Notes: a model not told the origin generated them from the letters alone. Positions 1-13,736 are shown, numbered from the stretch's first letter. The stretch: 64,000 nucleotides of DNA from Citrus sinensis (GCF_022201045.2 NC_068557.1:2232001-2296000); one strand, 5' to 3'. Numbers and translations are program-made.

Positions 1-212
1 GATTACAAGTTAAACAGATAAACATTCAGGCGAATTAAATACATGGAGTTGCTAAAAGAAAAATAATTATATAAACATACAGTTGAATGTTATGTACAGG
101 GAATTTGTGGCAGAATTTTTTTGAAAAAAATTTAAAAAAAAAGTCATCAATTTTTTTATTTAAGGCAATTTAAAAACAAACCCATTAAAGCAGAAGAGTT
201 AAAATCACAAAC

Positions 213-650
213 CCTAAACTCCACAGATTTTGTAAGCTGTGAAATGAGCCGATTCTTCTTCGACTCCGCAGCGGCAACGCCTATAACGGCAACAATCAGA
301 AACCTCTGAATGGGAGAGAAGAGCTCCCAAGCCACGGCTTCCTCTCGGCTTAGCCCGCCCTTAACAGCGCGAGCTGAGCTGGCTTTGTCAGCGTTCACAA
401 GCCGGCCTTCTAACGACACCCACGCCAGATTTCTTCTCGAGACCGGCTCGCTCGGCCTTTTGAAATTGCTCGAGAGCCGGCGAGGCGAAGGGGAAGGCAT
501 TGAACGGAATGCATTGAGAGAGACTAACGCTGGCGGCGGCGGCATCTGAGCCATTTGTGCAGCGGAGCGCGAGCCGGGGCCGAAGCCGGGGTCATTGTCG
601 GCTTCGTGCATGAGAGGTTTTGAATTTTTAAAAGAGAGTAGTGAGAACAA
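213..650 (-). CDS. First coding exon of an unrecognised plant protein (partial, continues past the left edge)
   Basis: Open frame on the minus strand starting with ATG at 650. The first 120 or so residues are rich in Pro, Ser and Arg and GC-rich relative to the surroundings, followed by a segment containing FLIVAVIGVAAAESKK that could be a short hydrophobic helix or the start of a helical region. The reading frame passes a plausible splice donor (AGG followed by GTTTGT) at 213/212, so I end the exon there; without splicing it would stop at 156. The composition (codon use, GC content) is clearly unlike the AT-rich flanks and supports real coding sequence. I do not recognise the family. It could encode an organelle-targeted or membrane-anchored protein, but that is a guess. 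Any downstream exons lie left of position 1. Confidence 0.6.
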
Positions 651-892
651 AAGGAGGAGCGTGATTACAGGGACATTATTGAATTGAAATTGAATTTTTT
701 ATTTTTTTTTGGGTTTTGGGGAAATTTTATTTTGATCGGTGAGATTTGAATTGAATGAATAAGCGAGTTACTATTATTGTTTGTATTTAATTGAATTCTG
801 TAAATTTGAATTTTTTCCATTCGAGAGGGAAAACGTCGAACTTGAAGCCGCAAGGCACCCGAGTTGAACGTTGAAGGAGCATCTGGGCTTTT

Positions 893-902
893 GACACGTG
901 TC
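893..902. promoter_or_regulatory. Palindromic G-box upstream of the 0.6-kb gene
   Basis: Perfect 10-bp palindrome gacacgtgtc with a CACGTG core, about 240 bp upstream of the ATG at 650. G-boxes bind bHLH and bZIP factors. Its position suits a proximal promoter element; activity is inferred only. Confidence 0.35.
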
Positions 903-916
903 CGCTTTCTTTTCAT

Positions 917-3900
917 TTGGCTTTATTTTTGTTAATACTTTTTGCTTTTGTAATCAAATTTCGAAATTTGAAATTATTTTTTTCCAAAAAAAATGATATG
1001 GTATTGGAGAATAGTGGATAGTGTATTGGATTAGATATGGTAATTAGTTTTAAACAAATCTTGTCTATATAGAATAATTCCACATCTATTTGTTGGCATT
1101 AAGTTAACTTCCAAATATCAACACTCAACAGATTTACTTTGAAATTTTTCAAGAACGTTAACAAAATTTATTAACTTTGAAAATCAACTTTATAGAATAA
1201 TATCATTCTTTTTAAGTTGTAAATGATATTTTAATTATAACAATTTTGTAAAAAAAAATTAAATTTAAAAATCTACTAATAAATTCGTCAGAATTCCTTA
1301 ATTAACTCTTGTAATGGTATAGCCTAAAGTTTTTACACTTATAATAAACCGAATCTACTTCTAAATATTTAAAAAATAAATAAACAGTCATAATTCACAT
1401 CAAGATATAAAATCTGAAATTAACAACTGTAAATAAAGGAAATACTGTAGTTATCTAAGTGGAAACTTCATAATTTTCATTTTACGATCTAAGTTGTCAG
1501 TTTAGAGCAACGACTCAAATATATATATCTTTAATTTTATTCTTTTGAATTAAATGTAATTAGACCCTTTTGGGCCCAACATACAATAATTTATCGAGCA
1601 TCTTTATAATATAAGGGTACAAGTAAACTTTAAACTTTTCTTACAAAATGATGGGGTAGGCGACAAACGTGCAATTAGTTGGAACTCAGCACCCACTTAT
1701 ATATTCACACAAAACATGTTCCTCATATTTATATATCCTTAATTTTGTTAAAATATCACTCGAATTGGACTTAAAGATGTGTTTGGGTTAACGATGGACT
1801 TGGATTCCAATGGTGGCCTGAAGCCTAGTAAACAAAGTAAGAGAAGTTGTGATATTTGACCCCTTAGTTACATCTCACCAGTTCCCACGAATCATTTTTA
1901 TATTAATACTTATTATTATTTTATGAAATGACTTTAAAGAGTAAATAGTTTTTAGGTTCGCCCACATAATAATTCCTATTAATATCTAATTTAGCTATTT
2001 AATTTCTTAAACCCTAATTTATTTAACTTTTTAAATGATTATCTCTTCTTCAATAATGTATGCTTTAATTTTATAATTATGGAAGAAATTAAATTTTAGT
2101 ACTAAATAGAAGATGATGAAAAAGTATCAAATATTTTTTAATGGTTATAACAACTATGGATAAAACCTTTAAAAAAAAAGAGAGAGGTTATAATGATTAT
2201 GAGATTTTTTTTTCTTTTTTTGAAATAAATTTTGTAAGTTTTATATGGTAGGTACTTAGAAAAAAGATAAAAATTATAATGATGCTAAATTCATGATTAG
2301 ATGAAACATGTTGAGAGATAAAAATTATTTTAAAATTTTTAATAAAATTAACTGAAAAGTAAAAACTAATGAGATGTAATAAGAAGGTCAAATATCACCG
2401 CTCAAGATAAGAGCCAGACAAACTGGGGCTTTCGTTGCCCCAGCACTGTCGGCCTCTTATTGCTCTTTTATTTGCCCCCATCCAAAGAAGCTTCACGGTT
2501 CTAAGAAAGGTACCCACTTATAGAAAATAAAATAAGTAATATTTTCTTATATCACAGCTATGCTTTGTCCCACCTCTGCTGAATTAATTAAGAGTAAATT
2601 TCAAAAGATGTTGTATTACCATGTGTCAATTTGTTCACCGAACTAACATGAGCAATGTTGGTCACTAAAAATAACAAAACAGACAGAAACCCTTTTCTTT
2701 TTGTTAAGATTATAAAAAAATTCTAATTAGTAGGCTAATAATATTTAATATTAACCGATAAGAAATATATTTTATCACTAAGTGAAAATTATTTTAGATT
2801 TATTAATGGGTTATTAACTTTTATTTTTTTGAATATATCAGTTCAGGCTCTAGTATTCTCCATCTAATTAAATTAAGTACAGGTAAAATTTCTCTCCCAC
2901 TAATATGCATAGAGTAGATATAAGGGTAAAAATTCAAAGTTGTGCTGTGATAAACTTATCAAAGATAATCTTAATAAATTTTTTTTATTACAAATACAAG
3001 TAGAATCTTATTTGTAATTGTAATATATATGTATATCGATAAATTATTTATCATCAGTTAAATATGGATGACATCATGAATGACATGGCAAACACTTCCT
3101 ACGGAATTGGGGTCCAATAAGAAAGTGATTCATCTATTGAGTCTATCGCTAGCCGTGCCCCACTAGGGCAAGAGCCAATCTACCCTTTCACCAAAACGTT
3201 AAAAACATTTTTAGATCATCTTCATATCATCATCATCAAGCTCATCAATTCAATCAATCCCTTATCATTTTCCCTTTCTTTTTTTTTCTTTTTTTTTGGG
3301 CACACCTTCCCTTTTCGAAGCATTTACATGAAAGTAGGAGTTTACAATCAAAACGAAACGTGCTACTATACATAGAATTATCTCATCTTTGTGGCTAAAA
3401 AGAGAGTTAGTGATCATACTTGAAGGATGAGAAATTAACAATGACACAATCCCATTTTAACTTATGTTTTTTTTCATAAAGTAAGGTGATAATTGTTCAA
3501 TCTCTTCTCCATTTACTTTATGGTCCATTCACTTTATGCGAACTTCATAGTTCTTATAATGTATTATTATGAGAGATTTTATAAGTTGAATCAACTAATA
3601 TCCATATTAAAAAATGAAATGTAACATTCATGTACTATCTTAATATGAGAAATATACTTTAAGAAAAATAATATTAAGAAAATTTTAGAAATTTTAAGAT
3701 ACATAGTGAAAGAGTTAAGAAAACATTTTCAAGCAAATGTTAGAGCAGTCTAAAACCAAAAAGAGCATGTACAATAATAGGAAGTCAATAGGCCTAATCT
3801 AAAGGTGAGATCTTTAATAATCACATAACACTTCACATCCAACTAAGCACTTGATTGATCTAGATGCACCAATGCGCTTTAGCATTTACTTTCATTTAAG

Positions 3901-4450
3901 GCAAAAAGAAAAATGACGTGGGGCAAATTTGGCACTCAATTTAAGATCCAATTTTGGTAACAAATTCCATCTTGTGGGGTTTTGTGGAATTATCTCTTTC
4001 AAAAGGATAATAGTTTCAACTATGTGATGCACAGATGGTAGGCCCCCACGTGTCCCCATGCCCTTTAATGGGATAGCAACCCTTGATAGCAAAGTGCACG
4101 GTAGAGCTTAGCCCCCAGCACATATCTCGTCTCTCTCGGCAACATAAATTATCTGATCATGATTGAAAATTATGCTAAAAGTACTTATTTAAAACAGCAA
4201 TTAAACTATACAAAAACTAGCTACATAAATTAGCTTCTAGCAGCATATTTTTTCTCTCTTTTCTGTTCTTTTTTAATTTTTCTCCACACCCCACAGCATA
4301 GTATATAATAGAAATAAATAGCTAGCTCACTAAATACTAATCACTACCATCTTCATATTTTTTAGTGCAAAAAAGAACCCACAACCAAGCTTTATATCTT
4401 CCTTTTCCCAGCTCTTTTTCGCTTCTGTACATAATCCCAGGCCTTTTCTT
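917..4450. other. Intergenic, AT-rich, no gene seen
   Basis: About 3.5 kb between the two minus-strand genes. It holds A/T runs and short open frames without codon bias or recognisable domains. The part next to 4450 presumably contains the 3' UTR of the bHLH gene. No clear transposon ends were found. Confidence 0.5.
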
Positions 4451-6424
4451 CTATTGCTGCTCTTGCTTTGCGCATGTACACTTTGCACGATTATCCGAGA
4501 GTGCCTTTTTTTTTATTTAAAAGAAAAAAGATGTAATCAGCATAGTGTTTAATTTTGGGTTAAGATAGCAAGATTGCTTGGCTTGTAATGTACCTTCACT
4601 TGGCATTGAAGTTCTTTAACGTAATCAACGGCCAAATCTAGCATGTCTGCTGTGTTTGTTTGCTGCAAATTGTGGGGAAAAAAGAAAATGGATAAAAAAA
4701 AGTCACATTAGTTAAGAGTCTCCATGGACAAAATTAGAAACACAAATTAATGCAAAGAGAAGGAAATTATCGTACTTTGTCCATGTTGGGTACAAGTTCT
4801 TGTAGCTTCCTCATGCGCTCGCTAATTTTGGTTCTTCTCACCTGAAATTAAAATCAAAACCATATAGTAAACATAATGTATGATCAAGACTGCAGCAAGT
4901 GAAATGTAACCATCAACATAAGATTTATATATATTACCCGTTCGGCAATGCTTCTGGGATGGGTCGCACAGCCCCTTTTGGCTCGGATTTTGCACGGCAC
5001 TGAATCTTGATAGTGAAGCAGCTTTTCAATTGTAGCTATATCTTTCGGCAAACTCAAGTGATGAGCTAAGAGAGGAGGAGGCCGGGTTCCGAGATCAATA
5101 CTCTGTTGATGAAACAAGTAGCACTAAATCATTACTATACCGTTGGATCAATATTTGATGTAACAATTAGAATAACTTAAAAGGTGCTTGATACCTGAGT
5201 TTCAGTTGCACTCAACCCAGAAAGAGTCCTATCATCTTCTCTAAGTCTATTAACCTCACTGACAATATTTTCCGGCATCATTGAAGAATCATCCCAAGAA
5301 TCCATAGGAAAGCCTGTTGAATAATTGCCGTTATGGCCTTCTTTGAACCCGGCATTGCTGGTTTTATTATCAACCTCCACAATAGGACTCATCGGCTTTG
5401 CACCAGTAGGTGGCTTCCCTGAAGAAGCATATGATGTTGATTCTCTTTTGATTGTGTTATTTCCACCACCATAATCTCCCATGCCTTTCATCATCACATA
5501 GCCTATCCCCCACGAGAGAAAAATAAGTAAATAAATTAAAAATCCCAAATCATCAAACAAGAAACTAGTTGATCTATTTCAATAGTTTATTTATTTTATT
5601 TAATTTTTTATGTCCTAGTTGCTTATTAAAAATTTCATTGGAAATTCAAAAAACTACAAAATTAAATCTACAAATTACATTAATTGGTTTGTAGAGATGA
5701 TGAGGAAAAAGAGTGAAACATTTATTATCTAAAAACATAGCCTTAAAAAGAAACTTTCCAAAATTTTCTATTTCTTTATATAAATTGTTTCCAAGAAACC
5801 AAACAAACTCAACGGAGTGTGTTGTGAAAAAAAAAAAACAAAAAAACACATACCATTTTCAATAGTGATGTTACTGAAAAGTCCAGCAGGTGAGCTGCTA
5901 TGGCGAATAAGATTTGAATTATTACCACCAGGACCTGCACCAGCACCACTCATCTTCATCGGCTGAGTTGAAAATCGATCCATGCCAACATTTTGACTCT
6001 GAAAATTCTGTTGCTGCAACTGAGGCTGAGGAGGCTGAGTTTGGTAATAGCTCTGCTGCTGCTGCTGTTGTTGTTGCTGTTGCTGTTGCTGTTGCTGCAA
6101 TTGCATAAGCTGTTGCTGTTGCTGTTGTTGATCAGATTGAATTATCTTTTGTTCAGGGATGATGCTGTTGCTCGTGTTTTCAGTGTTGTCAGTGTTGCCA
6201 GCAGAATTTGACAAGAATCTTGCAAAGATTCGCTCTGTCTCGGGACTCGAAGGCCTCATGAGGAAATCTTCAAAGGCATCTTTGTCAAGAAAGCTTGAGA
6301 AATACGAACTCGGAGCTGATTGGTAACGTGTCAAGCCTGAGTTTAGCTGCTTCTGATGGTGCTGAATTTGATGATCGTGAAGAAAATGATGGCGATGTTG
6401 TTGAAGATCTGACTCCATTTTCAC
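4451..6424 (-). CDS. bHLH122: bHLH122-type transcription factor (FLOWERING BHLH / AKS group), six coding exons
   Basis: Coding exons on the minus strand: 6424-5854, 5502-5195, 5102-4938, 4841-4776, 4662-4594 and 4504-4451 (stop TAG). All junctions are GT-AG and keep frame, giving about 410 residues. The N-terminus (MESDLQQH..., then RYQSAPSSYFSSF and SPETERI) matches the conserved start of Arabidopsis bHLH122 rather than bHLH130. A HSSSPAGLFS motif follows near residue 180. The bHLH domain is split over the last exons: basic region CATHPRSIAERVRRTKISER, then helix-loop-helix MRKLQELVPNMDK and NTADMLDLAVDYVKELQ. Family members are nuclear and bind E-boxes; in Arabidopsis the group activates CONSTANS and controls stomatal opening. 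Odd feature: a long Gln tract (about residues 98-125) absent from the Arabidopsis protein as I recall it. The second in-frame ATG (6418) gives the MESDL start seen in relatives and may be the true start. Confidence 0.93.
6045..6135 (-). repeat. CAG/CAA repeat coding for polyglutamine in the bHLH122-like gene
   Basis: Mixed CAG/CAA codons on the minus strand give a run of at least 16 Gln with a second run just upstream, separated by LMQL. It lies in the disordered N-terminal half, well before the DNA-binding domain. Such tracts vary in length between alleles. The antisense strand is also open across it, which is only a by-product of the repeat. Confidence 0.85.
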
Positions 6425-6960
6425 CTTGCTTCTTCTTGTTATTAATAATAATAATGCTCAAAAAAGTTGATTTTTTTTTTAAACCCTTTCCGTTTTTCTT
6501 TGGTTGTTTCAATATCAGATCAAACTTGAAGCTTCTTCTTCATTGGGATCTAATTTCTGAAAAATTGGAACAACTTTTGGTCAGAAAACAAGCTTTAAAA
6601 AACAGAGGAAACAGAAAAACAGAGGAAACGGAGAGCATAAAAGTCAAATTTTCGATCAGAGGAAGGGGATGGACATCAAATCTGAAAGCAACCCAGTTTC
6701 ATATTCTTGAATCTGAATCACTCAAAGAAAAATGATAACCAAAAACAAGCAATGAACAGTGACCACTAAAAAAGGGGTGGATATGTTATATCACAAAACA
6801 GAGGAAACAAAAATAATAAAAAAAAAAAACACAAAAACACCCTCACAACAACAACGATAAACTCACTTAGTAAATCACTCTCTCTCTGCTACTGCTGAAT
6901 TGATTGAGCAAAAAGCTGAAAGTGTTTTTGTTGTTGGCAGTGAGAAAGTGAAATCTTCAG

Positions 6961-9900
6961 GGAGCGAAAAAAAAAGAAAGAAATGGAAAATGAAGTCAAA
7001 ATATAGTTTTTTTAATATAATTTTATTTTTATGATGATGATGATTGATGAGTTTCAGGAGGTGGGAAATAACAAGGACCAGAAATATAAATATAGTGGGG
7101 GTTTTTTTTTTTTATTTTGGTTTATTTATCTAATTTTCTTTTGGACATAAATACCCTTCGTGTTTTCTTTATTTATGACATATAAGTGGCATAATGAAAG
7201 AGCCTAAATGGCTAGCAATGTGTACACGTCACTGTACATACGTACAGGAGTGAAATTACGTCTGAAATGGAAGAAAAAGGACAATTTCTAGTTCTTTCTT
7301 TAGAACTGGGCTAAAGCTAACGATTTGATTATTGGAGCCCTCCATGCGTGCAAATGACGATGTTGTCCTTGTTAAAAACTAATAATTGTTCTGAGAAAGA
7401 TTTGTTTGATCTTTTTTTTCCTCCAAGAAAATCACGTTTTCTTGATCGAACATTAGAGCCATAGGAAATCATGGTCCCAATTTTAAAAGTTTATATTTTA
7501 TTATCAAAGTTTTGACGTAATAAAATAAAAATAACATGAAAATAAAATAATTTACCTCAAATATATATTCATCTGATTTTGGTGCTCAAGTGTTCGTATT
7601 TTAAAAAGTAGTTCAGATGGAGTTAAAATATATATAAAAATAAATAAAGAATACAATATATTGTTTATTTGTCTTTCAATAACATTTTAAAATTTATGTT
7701 TTTATTTTTTAATTCTATCCACATGAGTGCGACACCTGCACTGATTCACGGCTCATCGTCTCATATTATTGAAAGAAAGATTTTTGGCTTGAATTTTTTT
7801 TTTTTACTTTTATTTAATAGTATAAGTTATATTTATTTCCCTTCACTTTCTTTCAAACCAAGGAAAATTAGTCTCCCACAGCATAATAATAGCAGAAACT
7901 TACACGTACCACCGCCTTTGAATTTTAGAACCATTTAGCCATAATTGAAGGTTTAAATCGTCTTTTTCACAAGCAACAAAATTGGTTGGAGAAATGCACC
8001 AGTGCGGCCTTTCAACGTGCAAAGCGATAAATATTTTAATAAAATCCTCCATCAGTTCGGGAAAAATAGGACAAAAATCAATAATTTTCTAATGCGGCTA
8101 CCAATTCATTAATTATTTTCACATTTAAATAATATAAGTGCTAGGTTTGATGAGAATTAAATTATTAACTCCTTTTACCACGTAGCCGCACACCATTGGT
8201 GCCACGTGTGGATACAGAAAACAAAATACAAACTTTCAATTATTATTAATTTTTTAATTTTAGGTTGATAAATGTGTCAAACTTCGGCGCTGCAAGGACA
8301 TTACTGGCCCTGTTAAATTATTATGTTTGTGGGTAATCAAGGATAAATTTGTCTTAAACGTAATTTTTTTATAATAAATTTGTCAGTAATATATACTGCC
8401 AAAGTCATATGAATATATAATATGCATAGATAAAAACTCTGTATTTTTTCCACTACCATTGTTTTTGTGCAAATTTATAATTTAATCATGCCATGATTCA
8501 TGAATTTCAATAAAGAAATATTAGTTGTAAGATCTAATACTTGGATTGGTTGCGACAGTTTCTATGCTTTATTTTTTATTCTTTTTTTGTAATATTATAT
8601 GAATTACGTATTCTTAATAAGCATCTTACGCAAAGTCATCAAAGTCTGTGGGTGATTAATATTTTTATTATTTTTGACAGCGTAAATATTTGTTTGGTCT
8701 TTACCTTTTGATTTAATTATTTATTTAACCTGCATATGTTAAAAAAAAATGCATCAAAACGTTGTTGCAGTTAAACATATTTTTACTGCATTTGATTGAA
8801 TCACTGGTGAACCAAGATGTAATGGACTAATAGGACATGTGTTTTGATAATAAGATATGATTTGATCGATTGATAATTAACCATCATATTTTGATTGCCT
8901 TTCAAAAGAAAAAGAAAAAGAAATCATCATTGATGTTTCCTTTAACAAATATTGGAAACGTGGCATTTGTTTTTTTTTTTTTAAATTTGAATAGACCTAA
9001 ATTAGTCTGAATTATAGATAGAGTTGAATATCTGAATTTGAATGACATGTTTGTTTTTTTATTTGAATAGTTAAAAATAAATATTAAGTCGTTTGCTTTT
9101 TTCACTTAAAAAATCTGAAAACTAATATATTTTACATTTATGCCCTTATAAATTATAATGTTAAACAAATAATAAACATCTCAAAGAATATAAATAAGTT
9201 AATAAATTATCATAATATAAATCATATTCAATTGAGTATAACTCTTTAATATTTTATATCATATATGTTAATCAATTTTATTATATTTTGTGATGTTTTT
9301 ATATGAAAAGTATTCATAAAAAATTATAAAGATAAATAATGCTATTTTGAACAAAATAAAAAGATAAAAATAATAATAGTCTACCACTATGTATTATCAC
9401 AAATTATATACAAATGGGTAATAATGCTAATTATTAAAATTTATTTAGCTAAGGATATAGATTAATTAATTAAATAGGGATTTTTTTAAAAAAATATATA
9501 TCTTTTAATGATAGCATTCAAACTTTTTAGATTAAGTAAAAAGCTAAAAAAAAATTAGCTCAATAACTTAATTGCTGAAAATCTTCATTAAACTGAAAAA
9601 ACAAACAAATTTGATGACTTAACTGATTAAAATTAAGTCAATTAAGTCATTAAGTCAAAAAAAAAAAAAACAGCCCTATACTCAATTAATGTAAAAATCA
9701 TATGAACTTACCCATAAATAAATGAAATACAAGTAAATTATACTATTCTTAAACCCTAATCTTGATGAATCCAAATAGTTTTTATCACCAATGCTTCTTC
9801 TTGTTTTTTTTTTTCCTTCATAAATTTTATAATTGTAAAGTATCTTTTTTTAATAACATTCTCTGTCTATTTTATTATTACTATATTTTAGTGAATGGCT

Positions 9901-10352
9901 GGCATATTTTTAAGTTTAATTTTTTTTTACATTGGATGCTAAAACACGTGTCAAGTCACCGTAAATTTGATGAAAGCTAACTGATCAAATCACTATTATA
10001 TCTACCATTTCTTTTTTCCTCTTTTTCACCCCCTCCAAATCAAACAACTATATCTGCTTTGTAACCTATTAGAATCTGAAAACGTGGATAGAGATTACAT
10101 TTAGTCGTCGTTTACTTGTTTAAGATATCATTTCAGGTGATCCAACGCCTAAGTGAGAAAGCACTTTTGAGTGGAAGACAAGCACTATTGAATCGATTGA
10201 TTTGTAACTTGTTAAAAATATTAGTAGTGGAATATTTAATAGATAATGTTTTCTATTATGTAAAGGGTTTATGCTCATCTTTAACGTGATATTGTGCCAA
10301 TTTTTATGACAAGTATAAATTTTATCACGACCGCAATTAAAAAAAAATACAA
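6961..10352. other. Intergenic region upstream of the bHLH122-like gene
   Basis: Promoter side of the bHLH gene followed by AT-rich non-coding sequence. A G-box-like word (gccacgtgtgg) occurs near 8200. About 8950-9680 looks like a degenerate TIR element: left part with gtggcatttg plus a T-run, right part ending in repeated taagtca words, an A-run and cagccc. I could not find a matching target duplication for it. No supported gene. Confidence 0.35.
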
Positions 10353-10538
10353 TAATGCTACATATCTCAAATTTTTTATCCCAAAAAATTATCTCAAATG
10401 ATGTGTCATTAATTGAGTGGTTGATAATTCTTTACAAGATTCAAGTGAATTAATTATATTATCTCACCAATCAATTGATAAATGACACATCATTTAGGAT
10501 AACTTTTTGGGATAAAAAATTTAGAACGTGTAGCATTA
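10353..10538. mobile_element. MITE with terminal inverted repeats of about 70 bp
   Basis: Starts taatgctaca and ends with its reverse complement. The inverted arms then share long matches: aattttttatcccaaaaa and aaatgatgtgtcatt on the left recur inverted on the right. The element is about 186 bp with almost no unique centre, so a transcript would fold into a hairpin. A TA target duplication is possible if the terminal TA/TA are not part of the element. Superfamily not assigned. Confidence 0.7.
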
Positions 10539-11783
10539 CTTAAAAAAATAATGGGGCCTTGATTCATGCCACAAAAGATGTTAGTTTCGCTAAGTTTAAA
10601 TGCATGTGACACCCCACTTTAATATAAAGTCCTAATCAAAGTTAGGTTACCTTGTCAGAACAAGAATATCAATTTTTTTTTTTACATACTAACATTAATT
10701 ATTAACTATTTATTGAGATATTACTTGAACTAAAACTACTTTTATAAAGTAATTTATATTTATAATAAGTATCATTTGATCTTATATTTAAAAATTAATT
10801 TCTTTATGCATTGAAGAGACTCGAACTCATTTTGGGAGTGAGGCACTAATTAGCTAATGGATGTCTAGATGTTCGCTTGATCTTTGTTAGATAACAAATT
10901 TCAATGATATTCAACATTTTAACGTTTTGTACTTGTCATTAGTTAATGCTACATATTAATAATGTTATAGATAGGTTAAATGTCTCATTTTATACTATTA
11001 TTTTAGTAACCTCAATATTTACACCTTAGAATTTATCGTTTAAAATGGAGTTACCATAATTGTCAGGATAATTAAAGTTAATTAGCGTCACTTTTTAGCT
11101 AATGATTGATTATGTTTACGGTGCCTAGTCTTGCCAAATGTCCAAATTAGTGTAAATTTAGAATATTTTTTTCTAGCTCTTTTTTCCTTTTAGTGTACGC
11201 GTGGGTACAATGGCCTGAAACAATGAAATCTTTACTTTATTTACTACCAAGATACGAGGATTTTGTAAATAATCTGAATAAGAAGATTTTGTTGGCACCA
11301 AAAGCAACGACAATATTCCTTGTAGTGCATGCTTTTAGCATTTCTTAATTATACAACAATTGGGCATGTAACTTCTAAGCACTTGGGTTCAAATGCTGTC
11401 ACATATAATATAATAGGATTAAATACTTTTTTTTTCAAGTAAAAATAAAAATAGAAATAGAAATGAAAGTTTAGAAAGACCTTTTAAGCAATTATTATTT
11501 TATATAGTGTTAAAGATGGTTTTGTTCTTTTTAAGATTCACGACTGAATTTTAAAGTTAGAATTCAAATTTTTTAAGTCTAATTTACGAAAGAATAAATT
11601 TATCGTTCATTTATAGTAACATATATATGGTGCTCAGTTTGATCAAGATTGATAGACCCTAATAGCAATAATTTTCTAATAAACTTGCTCATTTCTTTTT
11701 TTTTTTTTGAAAAAAATAATAATTGAAACTACTCATTTAAAATTCAAAATACTTTTACATAAAAATACAATAATTAAAAAGGA

Positions 11784-11786
<3 letters not shown>

Positions 11787-11836
<50 letters not shown>
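11787..11836. repeat. (AT)n microsatellite, about 25 units
   Basis: Uninterrupted alternating AT of about 50 bp in intergenic DNA. Confidence 0.97.
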
Positions 11837-11838
<2 letters not shown>

Positions 11839-12781
11839 CCTCTCGTTGGTGCATTCGCAACAAGGCATTTGAAATTGTGAATTGCTTGCACGTAATTAAA
11901 AAGAAATGAAATTTCTTATTTTCACGAATATTTTTAATTATTTATACCCAAAAGGGGGGGGGGGAAATAAAGAATATTGGTCTACAAGGACATGTTGGTA
12001 ATTGCAGGAACATTTTATTAAATTCGGATAATCAGATATCGGATCCTGTCGGCTTAGGACCCCACGTGAAAAATTGTCAACACCCAACATTTATAACCCG
12101 AACCGGATATGACGGGTCAAGCATTTTATAATTATGACTTAAACCGAACTTGATTAAATTTTAAACAAACCTTATTTGAAAGTTTGACAAAATTATAATA
12201 CTTGTTTACACTGTGATTTGTGTGACAACGTAGTGATAATCACATCTGCTTATAAAGAAGAGAATTTTTAGCTGTCATTAAACAGAATTAATAAGTTAAT
12301 GCTTGCACGTTATTAATAACTTAATAGTCAATAATATCTCTTAGCTCTTGTTGTCAAATTGAAATTAATTAATTTTGTTTTAAAAAGATTATCTAGATGC
12401 AATATCGTATATGTATCTGAATTTTTAATCTAAAATATTCGATCTTTGATTAGACGATCAATTTTATTGTAAAATTTCAAGATTTTTAGCTTTTATGAAA
12501 TTATAGTTTTGTGTATTGAGTTAGATTTTAATCAATATTATTATGTATTAAGCGGTTAGGTTACCAAAATGAATTGCTAGTCTATCAATTATTTTGATAT
12601 GTTGTTTTATTATCAAAAAAACTTTTTGATTTTTTATCCACCGATAATGTTGACTTATTTAATCAATGAAAATAAATGTTATTACAAACAGTCCGCGGTA
12701 TGATTGACTACGATGTTCATGTGATTCATAGTGTTTATTATTATTGATGCAACACACATCATCCCATATCCGTGACGTTCA

Positions 12782-12818
<37 letters not shown>
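12782..12818. repeat. (TTA)n microsatellite
   Basis: About 12 uninterrupted trinucleotide units in intergenic DNA. Confidence 0.95.
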
Positions 12819-13246
12819 TTACTTTATTCTCAATTAATATCAAATAAATGTACTTTTCAATGTTAATCAAAATCTTTTACTTTTTGTGGGTGTCACTATT
12901 TTGCACTGTGAGCACAATTTATCACGTTACGACTCTAATTAAGGAAATAGTTTTGACCTAGCTCGAATTTATTACGTGCACATTAAAACTTATCAAAGCA
13001 TATCTTAAAACAAATATTTTGGATGCGCCATCCCATCATCCTCTCTATTCTTCAACAAAACTAAAACAGTGTTAACGAGTTGTTTCTTATAGTAAACTTT
13101 TTTTTTTTATAATTGATCTTTGTATTTGTGTTTGGTTTAATGAAACTCTACTTACCAAAAATAAATAAAAAATCAAATATAAAAGGATACCTAACTACTG
13201 CCTACCAGCTACCATACAATGATACAATAAATTTTCCTTCTTCTTC

Positions 13247-13249
<3 letters not shown>

Positions 13250-13281
<32 letters not shown>
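13250..13281. repeat. (TC)n microsatellite
   Basis: About 16 TC units following a TTC-rich run. Pyrimidine tracts of this kind often sit near plant transcription starts, but no plus-strand gene follows closely. Confidence 0.95.
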
Positions 13282-13286
<5 letters not shown>

Positions 13287-13736
13287 ATCACTTTTGTTTG
13301 GGTGCTATTATCACGTGCAAGTATGCAACAAGCAAAGCAATCATAATAAGACATGTTTTAGGATTCAGCAAAAGGACAATTACACATAGTACAATAATTT
13401 CATAAATATATATAAGTACATGCTAAAAATTATTTATTGGTTTTGGCCTTTGGGTTCAATAATGAGCTGTCACATGAGAGTGGAAGATTGTAGCAAAGCA
13501 AACAAGTAATAAAAAAACAGCAAATCCATAATTTGACATCAATGATATGAATAGAAAAAAGCCTTCCAATAAAGCTGGGTGGGGGTAACATGGATAGCAA
13601 AACAAGAGTACATTTATATGCAACACCTTTTTAATTAGTTCCTCATATAATTGAAGACAGAGATAAGATTCTTAACCAAAACTGTGAAAGACAACAAAAC
13701 CAAAATATTTTCCACTTTTGGAATCAAATCTTAAAC

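Noticed and set aside
665-916. Minus-strand 83-codon frame upstream of the first gene
   Set aside because: Composition is low-complexity AT translation; it lies in the presumed 5' UTR and promoter.
5914-6211. Plus-strand open frames opposite the polyglutamine tract
   Set aside because: They translate to Leu/Ala/Val homopolymers created by the CAG/CAA repeat; the minus strand is the conserved bHLH122 coding strand.
8950-9680. hAT-type MITE
   Set aside because: The ends are suggestive (T-run left, taagtca repeats and cagccc right), but inverted homology is weak and no 8-bp duplication was found, so it is only mentioned within the intergenic entry.
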